Source: Haloferax mucosum ATCC BAA-1512 (lineage in GTDB: Archaea > Halobacteriota > Halobacteria > Halobacteriales > Haloferacaceae). From it: a stretch of 64,000 bases of DNA. Position numbers and translations under genes: made by a program. The DNA lies in the NCBI RefSeq assembly GCF_000337815.1, contig NZ_AOLN01000004.1, positions 1-64,000 on the forward strand. The letters are read 5' to 3'. Within the stretch, counting starts at the first letter, position 1; every line of letters begins with the position of its first letter. The notes beneath the pieces were generated by a model. The model was not told where the DNA came from and searched no databases. It was given only the letters and a program-made list of their open reading frames with translations. Positions 35,646 to 43,928 of this stretch are shown in pieces.

Positions 35646-37043
35646 TTAGATGAACGGCGGCGTCGCGGTCGGGAGCGAAATGAGCCACAGGCTGATAATC
35701 GTGTAGAGAATCATGGCGGCGACGAACGGGAACTGGCTCCAAACCGCCTGCATCCGACTCGGGAACGTTCGGTACGCTTGGGAGTGTGCGACCCAGACGG
35801 CAAAGAGGTGCCCAAAGAGGATGAACACGATGTTTAGCGCGCCGAACCACGCCGGGAGGGTGAGAACGAGCGGGTTCGCGGGCGAAGAAAGCGGCGACAT
35901 CAGCGCCTCGGCGAGCATCGGCGACAGCGAGATGAAAAAGCCGAAGTAGTGTGCGAGGTGGTAGCCCGCGGCGATGACGAGCAACGGAGGGGCGAACCGA
36001 ACAGCGAGCGAGAGCGGCGTCTCGAACGTGTCGATTCGGCGGGCCGTCACCCGAGCCGCGAGGACGTAGAGACCGAAGAACACCCCGAATCCACCGAGGT
36101 AGAGCAGTCCGTAGACGACGAGGGGTGGCACGCCGACATCGACGGCGGCCCGGATAGCCGCGGCCCCCTGTTCGGTCGTGACGAAGCCGCTGAACGTCAG
36201 TTCCCAGACGAGAACGACCGTGACCGCGATGTCCGCGAGGTCAGTCATGTCGTCGTCGGTGACGAGTCGCATTCCCGGGAGGCGAACGGAGAGTCCGTCG
36301 TCGTCGAGTCGAATCGGCGCAACGCGGCCGTAGAAGTGCAGAAAGACCGAAACGGGGTCGATTCGGTCGAACCACGTGTCCGCGCCGACGAGAATCGCGC
36401 CGACGAGCGTGACGGCGGAGTAGCCGACGAGCGCGGTTGCGAGGGTCTTGGGGCGACTCGTGACGTTCGTCGCCGTTTCGACCCAGACGAGCGCGAGAAT
36501 ACCGAAGACGGCCGGCCATCGACCGAGTCTGTCGGGATACGAGACGAAGCCGTTGGGGACTACGGTGGCGACGGTCCGCCACGGGTTGAGCGCGCGCCAC
36601 GTGTCCGCGACGAGGTACGTGAACATCGTGTATCCCGCGCGGAGACCGGCGAAGACGAGGATGATAGCAAAACTGACAGTCGGCACCTGCGGTCCGGTGT
36701 AGCCGAGATAGACGACGAGCGCGAGCAGTACGAGGCCGAGTAGACTGCCGGTGGCGCGAAACACGCTCACGAGGCTGTCGGAGAATCCAGTCGTGGTCCG
36801 CCACAGGTGGACGCGCTCGATGAATCGTCGGTCGGTGACGAAACTTGCGAGGAGTGCGGACGCGCCGACCGTCGCGCCGCCGGTGGCGAGATAGAGCCAC
36901 CGCGGAACCGAGAGGTTATCTTGCGACGCGCCCGCGAGACCGACCGCGGCGTTGCTCGCGGCGACCGGGTCGGAAACGAGAGCGAGCACGCTGGTGAGAA
37001 CTACGCCGAGACCGAATCGTCTGAGTGTCGTCGAGCGAATCAT
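35646..37043 (-). CDS. Multi-pass membrane protein of metal cluster
   Basis: 465 aa with about ten to twelve hydrophobic segments and a signal-like N-terminus. Short polar loops separate the helices, and no transporter signature is obvious. Its ATG at 37043 overlaps the stop of the upstream zinc-finger/TM gene (ATGA), so the two form a transcription unit, with the Tp34/P19-like lipoprotein just beyond. The context suggests metal uptake or delivery, but I do not recognise the family. Confidence 0.75.
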   Translation of the reverse strand: MIRSTTLRRFGLGVVLTSVLALVSDPVAASNAAVGLAGASQDNLSVPRWLYLATGGATVGASALLASFVTDRRFIERVHLWRTTTGFSDSLVSVFRATGSLLGLVLLALVVYLGYTGPQVPTVSFAIILVFAGLRAGYTMFTYLVADTWRALNPWRTVATVVPNGFVSYPDRLGRWPAVFGILALVWVETATNVTSRPKTLATALVGYSAVTLVGAILVGADTWFDRIDPVSVFLHFYGRVAPIRLDDDGLSVRLPGMRLVTDDDMTDLADIAVTVVLVWELTFSGFVTTEQGAAAIRAAVDVGVPPLVVYGLLYLGGFGVFFGLYVLAARVTARRIDTFETPLSLAVRFAPPLLVIAAGYHLAHYFGFFISLSPMLAEALMSPLSSPANPLVLTLPAWFGALNIVFILFGHLFAVWVAHSQAYRTFPSRMQAVWSQFPFVAAMILYTIISLWLISLPTATPPFI

Positions 37044-37297
37044 GATGCGTACATGATAAAGAGCATGAGGAAGCCGAAGTACAGCAAGACGAGCACGCCG
37101 AGCGCGCGAATTCGAAACGACTTCAGTTCGCGTTCCTCTTCGTAGTAGGCTTCGCGGTAGGCCTCAATCTCGGTCGCGTCGAGCGCATCGGGGTGTCGCG
37201 CGCCGCGGTGGAGAACCAAGAGGCGCGCTGTCGGGTAGGCCTCAGTGCACGTCTCGCAGAGGTGTCGGTCGCGTGGTGCGTCGGTATCTGTGGTCAT
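37040..37297 (-). CDS. Small zinc-finger and membrane-helix protein (DUF7410-like)
   Basis: 85 aa. The N-terminal half contains HLCETCTEAYPTARLLVLHRGARHP, a CxxC...H...H zinc-finger-like pattern, followed by an acidic helix and a single transmembrane segment near the C-terminus (ALGVLVLLYFGFLMLFIMYA). The stop overlaps the start of the next membrane protein, so both are in one operon. The family name is from memory; function unknown. Confidence 0.78.
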   Translation of the reverse strand: MTTDTDAPRDRHLCETCTEAYPTARLLVLHRGARHPDALDATEIEAYREAYYEEERELKSFRIRALGVLVLLYFGFLMLFIMYAS

Positions 37298-37362
37298 CCG
37301 GGGTGGGTAAACGTTCGGTAGGTGCTGGTTCTGAACGGTGCTGTCGTATTCGGGGTCCGTGG

Positions 37363-38427
37363 TTAGCGTTCGAACTGCATCGTCTCGAACGACATGAACG
37401 CGGTCTCGTACCCGTCGTGGCGCGCCACCTGCGGGGGAACGTCAACGTCAAGCGAGACGGTGTCACCGAATTCGATGGCGTCTACGGCGATGCCGTAATG
37501 ATATCCGAGTTCGGGGTCGAGCGTCCCACGGAGTCGTTTTCCGTCGATGACGGTCGTTCCATCTCGCTCGACAGTCGCGCGAACGCTCATCATCGGGAGG
37601 ATGAACTCGTTGTACGGCGTCCGCGCGGAGACGCATAGGTATGAGCCGTCACCGTCGAGCCGCGAGCCATCTTCGACGACGAACGCGTCGAAGACGGCGT
37701 CACTGCTCGTCTGCCGGCCGAGATGCGTTCCTCCGAGGGACTCGACCGCGTTCGCCTTCCCGGTCGGGACGCCCATCATCTCCATCGCGGGAACGGCCCC
37801 GCGGGTGCCGGCCTCGTCACCGAGACGCTTGAGTTCGACATCGTAGAGCGTGTCGGTGTCGAACGAGAACTCGAAGGTCGCCGTCTCGGCGGACGCGAAG
37901 CGGTCGGCGAACGCTCCCGTCTTGTGGATGGAGGGACTGCCAATGTGGACGCGGGCCTCGTAGTCGCCCTCGCCGTCGAGCCTGTAGTTCGAACCGTAGT
38001 GCATTCCCATCTGCTGAGAGAGCATCGGGTAGGCGACGTCTTCGGCTACCAAGTCGCCGTCGCGGCGTACTTCGATTGTCAGGCCCGAGTCAATCGGTAG
38101 AACGGTCCCGGTCTCGTTGTCCCACAGCGACGCCATGAGGTGAAGCGAATCGTCGGATTCGACGACAGTTTTCTGCAGTTCAGACCCAGCGACGGTCCAA
38201 AACCGATGCGGATACGAGTACGTGAGTGCGACGCCGTATGGGCCGGCGGTCGTCTTGCCGTACATCTTCATCCCCTCGGTGATTGCGGGGAGATACACCG
38301 CGTCCGGCCTGTCCTCGACGAGTGGGGGGTCACGCCACGCAGACTGTCGTTCGAATCCACCGAGACACCCTGCGGTCGCGGTGAGTGCGCCAATTCCGAG
38401 CGTCTTGATGGCGTCGCGTCGTCTCAT
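37363..38427 (-). CDS. P19/Tp34-like Tat lipoprotein (DUF7350-like)
   Basis: 354 aa from the ATG at 38427 (MRRRDAIKTLGIGALTATAGC), a Tat lipoprotein signal. The N-terminal half has VEDRPDAVYLPAITEGMKMYG and YPMLSQQMGMHYGSNYRLDGEGDYEARVHI, which resemble the metal-binding P19/Tp34 family (Met- and His-containing iron or copper sites). A second beta-rich half follows. It stands just upstream of the zinc-finger/TM and membrane-protein genes, suggesting a metal uptake or trafficking system. Confidence 0.75.
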   Translation of the reverse strand: MRRRDAIKTLGIGALTATAGCLGGFERQSAWRDPPLVEDRPDAVYLPAITEGMKMYGKTTAGPYGVALTYSYPHRFWTVAGSELQKTVVESDDSLHLMASLWDNETGTVLPIDSGLTIEVRRDGDLVAEDVAYPMLSQQMGMHYGSNYRLDGEGDYEARVHIGSPSIHKTGAFADRFASAETATFEFSFDTDTLYDVELKRLGDEAGTRGAVPAMEMMGVPTGKANAVESLGGTHLGRQTSSDAVFDAFVVEDGSRLDGDGSYLCVSARTPYNEFILPMMSVRATVERDGTTVIDGKRLRGTLDPELGYHYGIAVDAIEFGDTVSLDVDVPPQVARHDGYETAFMSFETMQFER

Positions 38428-38595
38428 GTGAAGTACCCAACCTCGCGTCCGTGTCGAGGCGTTGTTGTGCTCGCTAACGGTCGAGTGGCAATGTCGGTTG
38501 CGTTTCCATATCGGCATTCGAGGCGTGGATTGCCGGCTTCTCAGCGCGCGGCTCTGCCACGTTACGTTTAACCGTCCACTTCGAAACGTCGCAAT

Positions 38596-40338
38596 ATGAA
38601 CGACTCACCGCTCGATAGCCTCGACGCGAGAGCGATTGCATTCGCGTATCTCGTCTTTGGGGTCTGCGGGATATTCGGCGGTGAGGCACTCCTCTGGCTC
38701 GGTTTCGGAATTCCGGTGTCGCCGACGCTCGCGCTCGTGAAGGGACTCGCGTTGGTGGTCATTTCGAGCGCGTTCGTGGGGGGTCTTGTGGCGTGGAAAA
38801 ACAAGCGAATCAACCGCCAACAGAGATCAGTTCGGTCGTCGTTGAATCAACTGCGGAGCGTCCTCGACGCGTCACCGGTTGCAATACTCGCAGTGACGCC
38901 GGATGGTCGGGTGACGCGCTGGAACGAAGCCGCCTCCGAGACGTTCGGCTGGGACCAACAGGAAGTCATCGGCGAGTTCCTCCCGACTATCGCCGACGAC
39001 CGACGGTTCGAAGTCATCTCGCTCATCGAGCGGTCGATTACAGCGGACGGACTGTCCAACTACCCGGTCGAGCGTCAGCGCAAAGACGGTGAAATTCGGG
39101 AGTTTCGTCTCTCGACAGCGGTGGTCAGGGATGCCGATGGCGAGGCGTCGGAGGTCATCGGCGCCTTCGTCGATGTGACGGAACAAAAACAGCGGGAGCG
39201 TCGGCTTCGGGAGTTCGAGATGGCCGTCGAGCAGGCTGGACACGCGATTTATCTCACCAAGTCGGACGGAGAGATTACGTACGTAAACCCGGCGTTCGAG
39301 GCCATAACTGGCTACGAACGAGACGAGGCGGTCGGCAAAACGCCGGCAATACTCAACTCGGGCGAGATGGACGAAGCGTACTACGAGGAACTGTGGGAAA
39401 CCATCGAGACCGGTTCGACGTGGCAAGAACAGATTACCGACCAGCGGAAGAGCGGCGAGTTGTACACGGCTATTCAAACTATCGCGTCGATAACGGAAGG
39501 CGACGAAGTGCTCGGCTACGTCGCAATCCAATCAGACATCACCGAGTCAGTGCTCACCCGACAGCGACTCGGCGTATTGAATCGAATGTTACGCCACAAC
39601 CTCCGAAATAGGGTGAACGTCATCGAGGGGTACGCCGCAGTCATTCGGTCCGATGCGACCGATGAATCACTCATTGCCGCGGCGGACAACATTCTCAGCG
39701 CGTCGGCAGAGTTGGCCATAGTCGCCGACAAAGCACAGACGGTTGCAGACCTTCTCGAATCGGAGGGGACGGCTCGAAGAGTCACAGACATGGTCGCGGT
39801 CAGCGTAGACCACGCCGAATCCCAGTATCCCGATGCGACGGTGAGTTCGACCGTCGAGTCGGAGTGTTCGAGAGTCGTCGATAACCGTCTCCGCGTCGCC
39901 ATCGACGAACTAGTCTCGAACGCGCTCGAACACGGCGGCGGGACGGTCCATATCGACGTCTTCCCGAGTTCGACCGACAGCACCAAACTCGTCGTTCGAG
40001 TGAGCGACGACGGTCCCGGACTCCCCCAGACAGAGTGGGAGGTTATCGAGCGCGGCGAAGAAACGCCGCTCGAACACGGAACCGGCATGGGCCTGTGGCT
40101 CGTAAACTGGGTCGTCACCAAGGTAGGCGGGAGTATGGCTCTCGAATCGTCGCATCTCGGCGGGGCGACCGTCGTCCTCGAAGTCCCTATTGTTGGTCCG
40201 GAAACGTTTGGTTCGCCGAAGAGTTCGGACGATTCTGGCGATTCAGGCGGGTCGAACGAGACAGACGATTCTGAGAGTTCAGACAGTACAGACGTGTCAA
40301 ACGGTTCGGAACCCTCGGAATCGCCGTCTGGCAGGTGA
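38596..40338 (+). CDS. Membrane-anchored PAS/PAS histidine kinase
   Basis: 580 aa. Two N-terminal membrane helices (about 12-33 and 45-66) precede PAS domain 1 (about 85-195) and PAS domain 2 (about 205-325). The phosphoacceptor region RMLRHNLRNRVNVIEG is the haloarchaeal HisKA form, with the catalytic domain bearing DELVSNALEHGGG, DDGPGLP and GTGMGLWLVNW. A low-complexity Ser/Asp/Glu tail (about 535-580) ends the chain. No response regulator is adjacent, as is usual for haloarchaeal kinases. The start at 38596 is the only ATG before the first helix. Confidence 0.92.
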   Translation: MNDSPLDSLDARAIAFAYLVFGVCGIFGGEALLWLGFGIPVSPTLALVKGLALVVISSAFVGGLVAWKNKRINRQQRSVRSSLNQLRSVLDASPVAILAVTPDGRVTRWNEAASETFGWDQQEVIGEFLPTIADDRRFEVISLIERSITADGLSNYPVERQRKDGEIREFRLSTAVVRDADGEASEVIGAFVDVTEQKQRERRLREFEMAVEQAGHAIYLTKSDGEITYVNPAFEAITGYERDEAVGKTPAILNSGEMDEAYYEELWETIETGSTWQEQITDQRKSGELYTAIQTIASITEGDEVLGYVAIQSDITESVLTRQRLGVLNRMLRHNLRNRVNVIEGYAAVIRSDATDESLIAAADNILSASAELAIVADKAQTVADLLESEGTARRVTDMVAVSVDHAESQYPDATVSSTVESECSRVVDNRLRVAIDELVSNALEHGGGTVHIDVFPSSTDSTKLVVRVSDDGPGLPQTEWEVIERGEETPLEHGTGMGLWLVNWVVTKVGGSMALESSHLGGATVVLEVPIVGPETFGSPKSSDDSGDSGGSNETDDSESSDSTDVSNGSEPSESPSGR

Positions 40339-40348
40339 CTCACCCGGC

Positions 40349-40370
40349 ACCGCGGTGTTTGCGCCGCGGT
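40349..40370. terminator. GC inverted repeat between convergent genes
   Basis: ACCGCGG, an 8-nt loop, and CCGCGGT form a 7-bp stem located between the stop of the kinase (40338) and that of the VOC gene (40370). No T-tract follows on either strand, so its role in termination is uncertain. Confidence 0.4.
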
Positions 40371-40789
40371 CAGGCGTCGAGGAGTTCGACGAGGTTCCCT
40401 TCGGGGTCGCGGACGAACACGATTCGCGTCCCGCTCGCCGTCGTCCGTGGCTCGCTGAGTGTCTCGACGCCCGGCGGGAACTCGTCGATGACGGCGTCCA
40501 CATCGGGAACCGAGAGTCCGAGATGCGTCGCACCGGGTTGGTTGAGCGTCGAGTCCGGTCGGTCGTCGCCGACAGGGTTGTATTCGACGAGTTCGACGCG
40601 AACGTCGCCAGCGTCGAGGTGGGCGAAGCGACCCGTCGCGTCTGCAACATCGACGGCCGCGGCGAACGCCTCGCCGCCCACCTCGAATCGGTCGATGACC
40701 GAAAAGCCGAGGACGTCGCGGTAGAACTCGACCATCGGTTCGAGGTTTCGGACGGTGATACCGACGTGATGTGCGCTGAGCGAAGTCAC
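40370..40789 (-). CDS. VOC (glyoxalase/dioxygenase) superfamily protein
   Basis: 139 aa from a GTG at 40789 (VTSLSAHHVGITVRNLEPMVEFYRDVLGF), the normal VOC start; the longer frame upstream is not conserved-looking. The pattern HHVGITVRNLE ... HLGLSVPDVDAVIDEF ... IVFVRDPEGNLVELLD is typical of a two-beta-alpha-beta-beta-beta metal-binding fold, with candidate metal ligands His in HHVGI, His in HLGLS and Glu in VELLD. Substrate unknown. The GTG start is unusual but well supported. Confidence 0.82.
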   Translation of the reverse strand: MTSLSAHHVGITVRNLEPMVEFYRDVLGFSVIDRFEVGGEAFAAAVDVADATGRFAHLDAGDVRVELVEYNPVGDDRPDSTLNQPGATHLGLSVPDVDAVIDEFPPGVETLSEPRTTASGTRIVFVRDPEGNLVELLDA

Positions 40790-40995
40790 GGTTTCTCTGC
40801 GTGTGCACGTGGTGAAAACCGCTTCGTTCGGGGTGACTCGGGAAGCACATTCGAGATGATGAATCGGACCGAGCAGTGACACGCTCCTCGGTATCGACGG
40901 GTTCGACGCGACGAGACCGTACCTCATAAGCCGTCTCGCGCGACGATATAGGATACGATGGAATCGACAGGAGCGCGATGCGAGGAGACACACAC

Positions 40996-41364
40996 ATGAG
41001 CGAGAAACTCGTCGAATCGCTTCCGGGGAGCGCCGTTCCCAAATCGTTCGTCGCCAAACTCGAATCCAACGAGGCCGTCCAACAGGCGATTGCCGTTCGG
41101 GGCTACAACATCGAACGAGACGGCGAGACGATTCAGCAGGCGTACCAACTGGCCGTGAACATCCGCGGGAAGTATATCCTCGGGCTACACCTCACGAACG
41201 GCGAGTGGCGCGTCGTCTTCGACACCCGCGAGCATCCCGAACTCGCACAGGAAGGTGCGCGAGCGGCCTACAAAGCGGTCCACGACGCGCTGTACGAGCG
41301 CGCGCCCTCGGACGCGAAAATCGACTTCGAATCGACGCCGCGATTCTGGCACGCACCGCAGTAG
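40996..41364 (+). CDS. Hypothetical protein (about 122 aa)
   Basis: From the ATG at 40996 (MSEKLVESLPGSAVPKSFVAKL). An alpha/beta protein with QQAYQLAVNIRGKYILGLHLTNGEWRVVFDTREHPELAQEGARAAYKAVHDALY, reminiscent of a small acyl-carrier or regulatory domain but not assigned. An upstream ATG at 40978 would add six residues. No operon partner. Confidence 0.65.
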   Translation: MSEKLVESLPGSAVPKSFVAKLESNEAVQQAIAVRGYNIERDGETIQQAYQLAVNIRGKYILGLHLTNGEWRVVFDTREHPELAQEGARAAYKAVHDALYERAPSDAKIDFESTPRFWHAPQ

Positions 41365-41480
41365 CGGTCTTCACCCGACTTTCGAGACATTCGTCGAAGC
41401 GTTAGTCAGCCGTCGCACTCGCGCGAATCTGATTAGAGCAACGAGGCCGGCCGAGTGAGTCGAGTCGGTTGGTACCGAAG

Positions 41481-41500
41481 ACACCACCATGTCCGCAGAT
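41481..41500 (+). repeat. Origin-box-like motif (isolated)
   Basis: ACACCACCATGTCCGCAGAT fits the ACACCACNNTGTCCGC consensus seen around cdc6, but lies 4 kb left of the main cluster. Confidence 0.6.
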
Positions 41501-41570
41501 AAAATGGCTCGTTGAAGTCCGCAGTCATTGAGAGTTTGTCGAGGCGTGGTGCATACAGCGCGCGAATCGG

Positions 41571-41771
41571 TTAGTGGAACCTGCGAGCAAGTTCGTAGGC
41601 GACAGTAGCAGGCAGTGTGGTGACGAGAACGACGAAGACGATATCAGCAACAGTTGGGCCTGACTGTGTGTGCGAACTGTAGAACACTACCGCGATCACT
41701 GAAAGAACGCTAACAGCCGTCGCCGCATACTTCGGATTCGTTCATCTAATCAGCTCGCTGTTGGAGGACAT
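41571..41771 (-). pseudogene. Small membrane protein interrupted by an in-frame stop
   Basis: From an ATG at 41771 the frame reads MSSNSELIR then TGA, and continues without a further stop as TNPKYAATAVSVLSVIAVVF, then two more hydrophobic segments, to TAA at 41571. The downstream part is strongly hydrophobic (about 56 residues, two membrane spans), and the whole is in one frame. A one-base change (CGA to TGA, restoring Arg) would recreate a 66-aa protein. A TATAATA-like element precedes the start. Alternatives are a later unknown start or read-through. Confidence 0.5.
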
Positions 41772-42161
41772 ATAATACTCTATTCATATTACGCATCTAA
41801 TCTTTGTGGTCAACTGCTCTGTCCTACAGACGCTCAGTGATGCATACGTCCTCTGTCTGTGTCACACGGCTCCTATCAGGTGTTAAGGAATCAACAGAGC
41901 CGATGAAATTCGGACGGCTCGCAGACGGCGCGATTCGAGCCACGCTGGTATGGAGATGATAGAATTTTGGTATGGATAGCTGAAATCCTGAATGGTGGCG
42001 TTATATGGGTCCTAACCCTTCCGAATAGACCAGTAAGCCGACGCGAAATTAAATATATCCAGAACATATGGAGAACCAACAGGAACCGACACAGACGACC
42101 ACTCCGCGTTCCGAATGGGTAGGGCGCGACGCGGGTCTCACCGTCGGTCCTGGATAGAACA

Positions 42162-42572
42162 ATGGACATCAAGAAATTCCTCACAGACTCACGCGCAGTC
42201 TCACCAGTCATCGGCGTCATCCTGATGGTTGCAATCACCGTCATTCTCGCCGCCGTCATCGGCACGTTCGTCCTCGGTCTCGGCGACCAAATCGGCAACG
42301 CGGCACCACAGGCGAGTTTCAGTTTCGACTACGACGACTCCGCGAGCAAACTCACGATTACGCACGAAAGCGGGGACGCAATCGACGACGAACTCGTGAG
42401 CGTCAGCGGCGCCCTGAGCGACAGTTGGAACGAAGGCGACGACAAAATCCAAGCAGGTGACAGTGTCACTATCTCTGGTTCGCTCAGCGACGGCGACACT
42501 GTGCGTGTCGTCTGGACCTCCGAATCCGGCTCCAACTCTGCAACCCTGCAGAAGTACACGTACAACGCCTGA
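42162..42572 (+). CDS. Archaeal type IV pilin (PilA-like)
   Basis: 136 aa. The conserved archaeal pilin N-terminus ([33 protein letters not shown]) holds the charged leader and the hydrophobic helix; cleavage by prepilin peptidase would follow a Gly/Ser-containing site just before it. The C-terminal beta domain has a ring of polar residues. It is highly similar to the next gene, including its last 20 residues, so the two are tandem duplicates. It probably forms surface pili for adhesion. Confidence 0.9.
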   Translation: MDIKKFLTDSRAVSPVIGVILMVAITVILAAVIGTFVLGLGDQIGNAAPQASFSFDYDDSASKLTITHESGDAIDDELVSVSGALSDSWNEGDDKIQAGDSVTISGSLSDGDTVRVVWTSESGSNSATLQKYTYNA

Positions 42573-42813
42573 GGCCGCACGGCGGGACGCGCGAACAAGA
42601 CCTTACTTTTCCGTATACGACGACAACTGAGCAACAGCATCGCTCAAGGGTGTCACAGCGCCGCGGTCCGTGACGAGTGAAATCCAATGTCAGCTGTAAT
42701 TTATATCGTTGGAGAACGTTCTATGAATCAGAAGGTTCCGAGCGTCAGACACCAAAGCGTCGCTTCACATTTTTCGAACGACCGTCTGTCGCCCGACGTA
42801 CCTCGGAGAAACC

Positions 42814-43233
42814 ATGAACATTAAGAGAATCCTCACAGACTCACGCGCAGTCTCACCAGTCATCGGTGTCATCCTGATGGTTGCAATCACCGTCATCCTC
42901 GCCGCCGTCATCGGCACGTTCGTCCTCGGTCTCGGCGACCAAGTCGGCAACACCGCACCGCAGGCGAGTTTCAGTTTCGACTACGACGGAGCAAACACGG
43001 TGACGATTACCCACGAAAGCGGCGACGCGATCGACACAGACCTCGTTTCGGTTACCGGCAATGGTGTCGGTTCAGTTGGTTCGTGGACGGACGACACCAT
43101 TAACGCCGGCGACAGCGTGGACGTCACCACTTCCAGTAACCCGCTGACCGGTGGGGAGACCATCCGGGTCGTCTGGACTTCCGAATCCGGTTCCAACTCT
43201 GCAACCCTGCAGAAGTGGACGTACAACGCCTAA
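42814..43233 (+). CDS. Archaeal type IV pilin, tandem paralogue
   Basis: 139 aa with the same leader ([20 protein letters not shown]) and the same C-terminal sequence [21 protein letters not shown] as the upstream gene; the middle beta domain differs ([17 protein letters not shown]). Tandem pilin paralogues with conserved ends and variable cores are common in haloarchaea. A TTTATAT promoter element lies at about 42699-42705, so it has its own promoter. Confidence 0.9.
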   Translation: MNIKRILTDSRAVSPVIGVILMVAITVILAAVIGTFVLGLGDQVGNTAPQASFSFDYDGANTVTITHESGDAIDTDLVSVTGNGVGSVGSWTDDTINAGDSVDVTTSSNPLTGGETIRVVWTSESGSNSATLQKWTYNA

Positions 43234-43400
43234 GTTCGCACTCGGTGCGACAACCACCGAGTAGCGAACTCGGTTCAGGCGCTCGGTTTTATCGGTCTCA
43301 CAGCCTCGGAGTGCCAACAGTACGCGGCACCGCAGGAATCGACGTCAGCCAACCTCAGCTCTCGGTAACGTTCTTATCAGAAGCCACAAAACCCGTGGGT

Positions 43401-43877
43401 ATGCATCCCACGGCCCGACAGTTCGCCACGCAAGTACAGGAGGTTCACGGATTCGAGCCATCTATCGAGGAGTTCCCGGAAGGAACGAAGACGGCAGACG
43501 ATGCGGCGGCGGCAATCGGATGCGACGTTGCCCAAATCGTCAAGAGCATCGTGATGCGCGTCGGCGACGAGACGGTTCTCGTCCTCACGAGCGGGGCCAA
43601 CCGCGTGGACGAAACCGCGTTAGGTGCCGAATTCGGCGTCGAAGCCGACGCGGTTCGGAGCGCGACCGCTTCCGAAGTGAAAGACGCGACCGGCTGGAGC
43701 ATCGGCGGAGTGCCGCCGACCTGTCACGCGACCGCCTGTCCGGTCCTCGCCGATCCGACGTTCGACGCCTCCGACGAGATATGGGCCGCCGCCGGAACTC
43801 CCGAAGCGGTGTTTCGACTCACACCCGAGACGTTGCGGACACTGGCCGACCCGCGGTTTGTAGACGTGTTCGAGTGA
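43401..43877 (+). CDS. YbaK/EbsC family aminoacyl-tRNA deacylase
   Basis: 158 aa from the ATG at 43401. The sequence matches the YbaK/ProX fold: DAAAAIGCDVAQIVKSIVMR near residues 38-57, the conserved LTSGANRVDETAL segment, and GGVPPTCHA near 108. Such enzymes hydrolyse mischarged Cys- or Ala-tRNA(Pro) or related aminoacyl groups. It stands alone with an origin-box-like motif immediately downstream. Confidence 0.88.
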   Translation: MHPTARQFATQVQEVHGFEPSIEEFPEGTKTADDAAAAIGCDVAQIVKSIVMRVGDETVLVLTSGANRVDETALGAEFGVEADAVRSATASEVKDATGWSIGGVPPTCHATACPVLADPTFDASDEIWAAAGTPEAVFRLTPETLRTLADPRFVDVFE

Positions 43878-43895
43878 CCGCAGTCGCCGGATTAG

Positions 43896-43916
43896 ACACC
43901 ACGATGTCCGCTGTTC
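43896..43916 (+). repeat. Origin-box-like motif
   Basis: ACACCACGATGTCCGCTGTTC, same orientation as the left-hand copies; located in the 51-bp gap between YbaK and the dehydrogenase. Confidence 0.65.
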
Positions 43917-43928
43917 GAGCGGTGGCCT

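Larger units (their letters stand above)
41365..42161. other. Intergenic region holding a degraded micro-gene and an origin-box motif
   Basis: Contains the interrupted small membrane gene at 41571-41771 (listed) and an isolated origin-box-like motif at 41481-41500. The stretch 42030-42060 has AAATTAAATATATCC, a likely TATA element for the pilin gene at 42162. Other frames are not supported. Confidence 0.55.
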
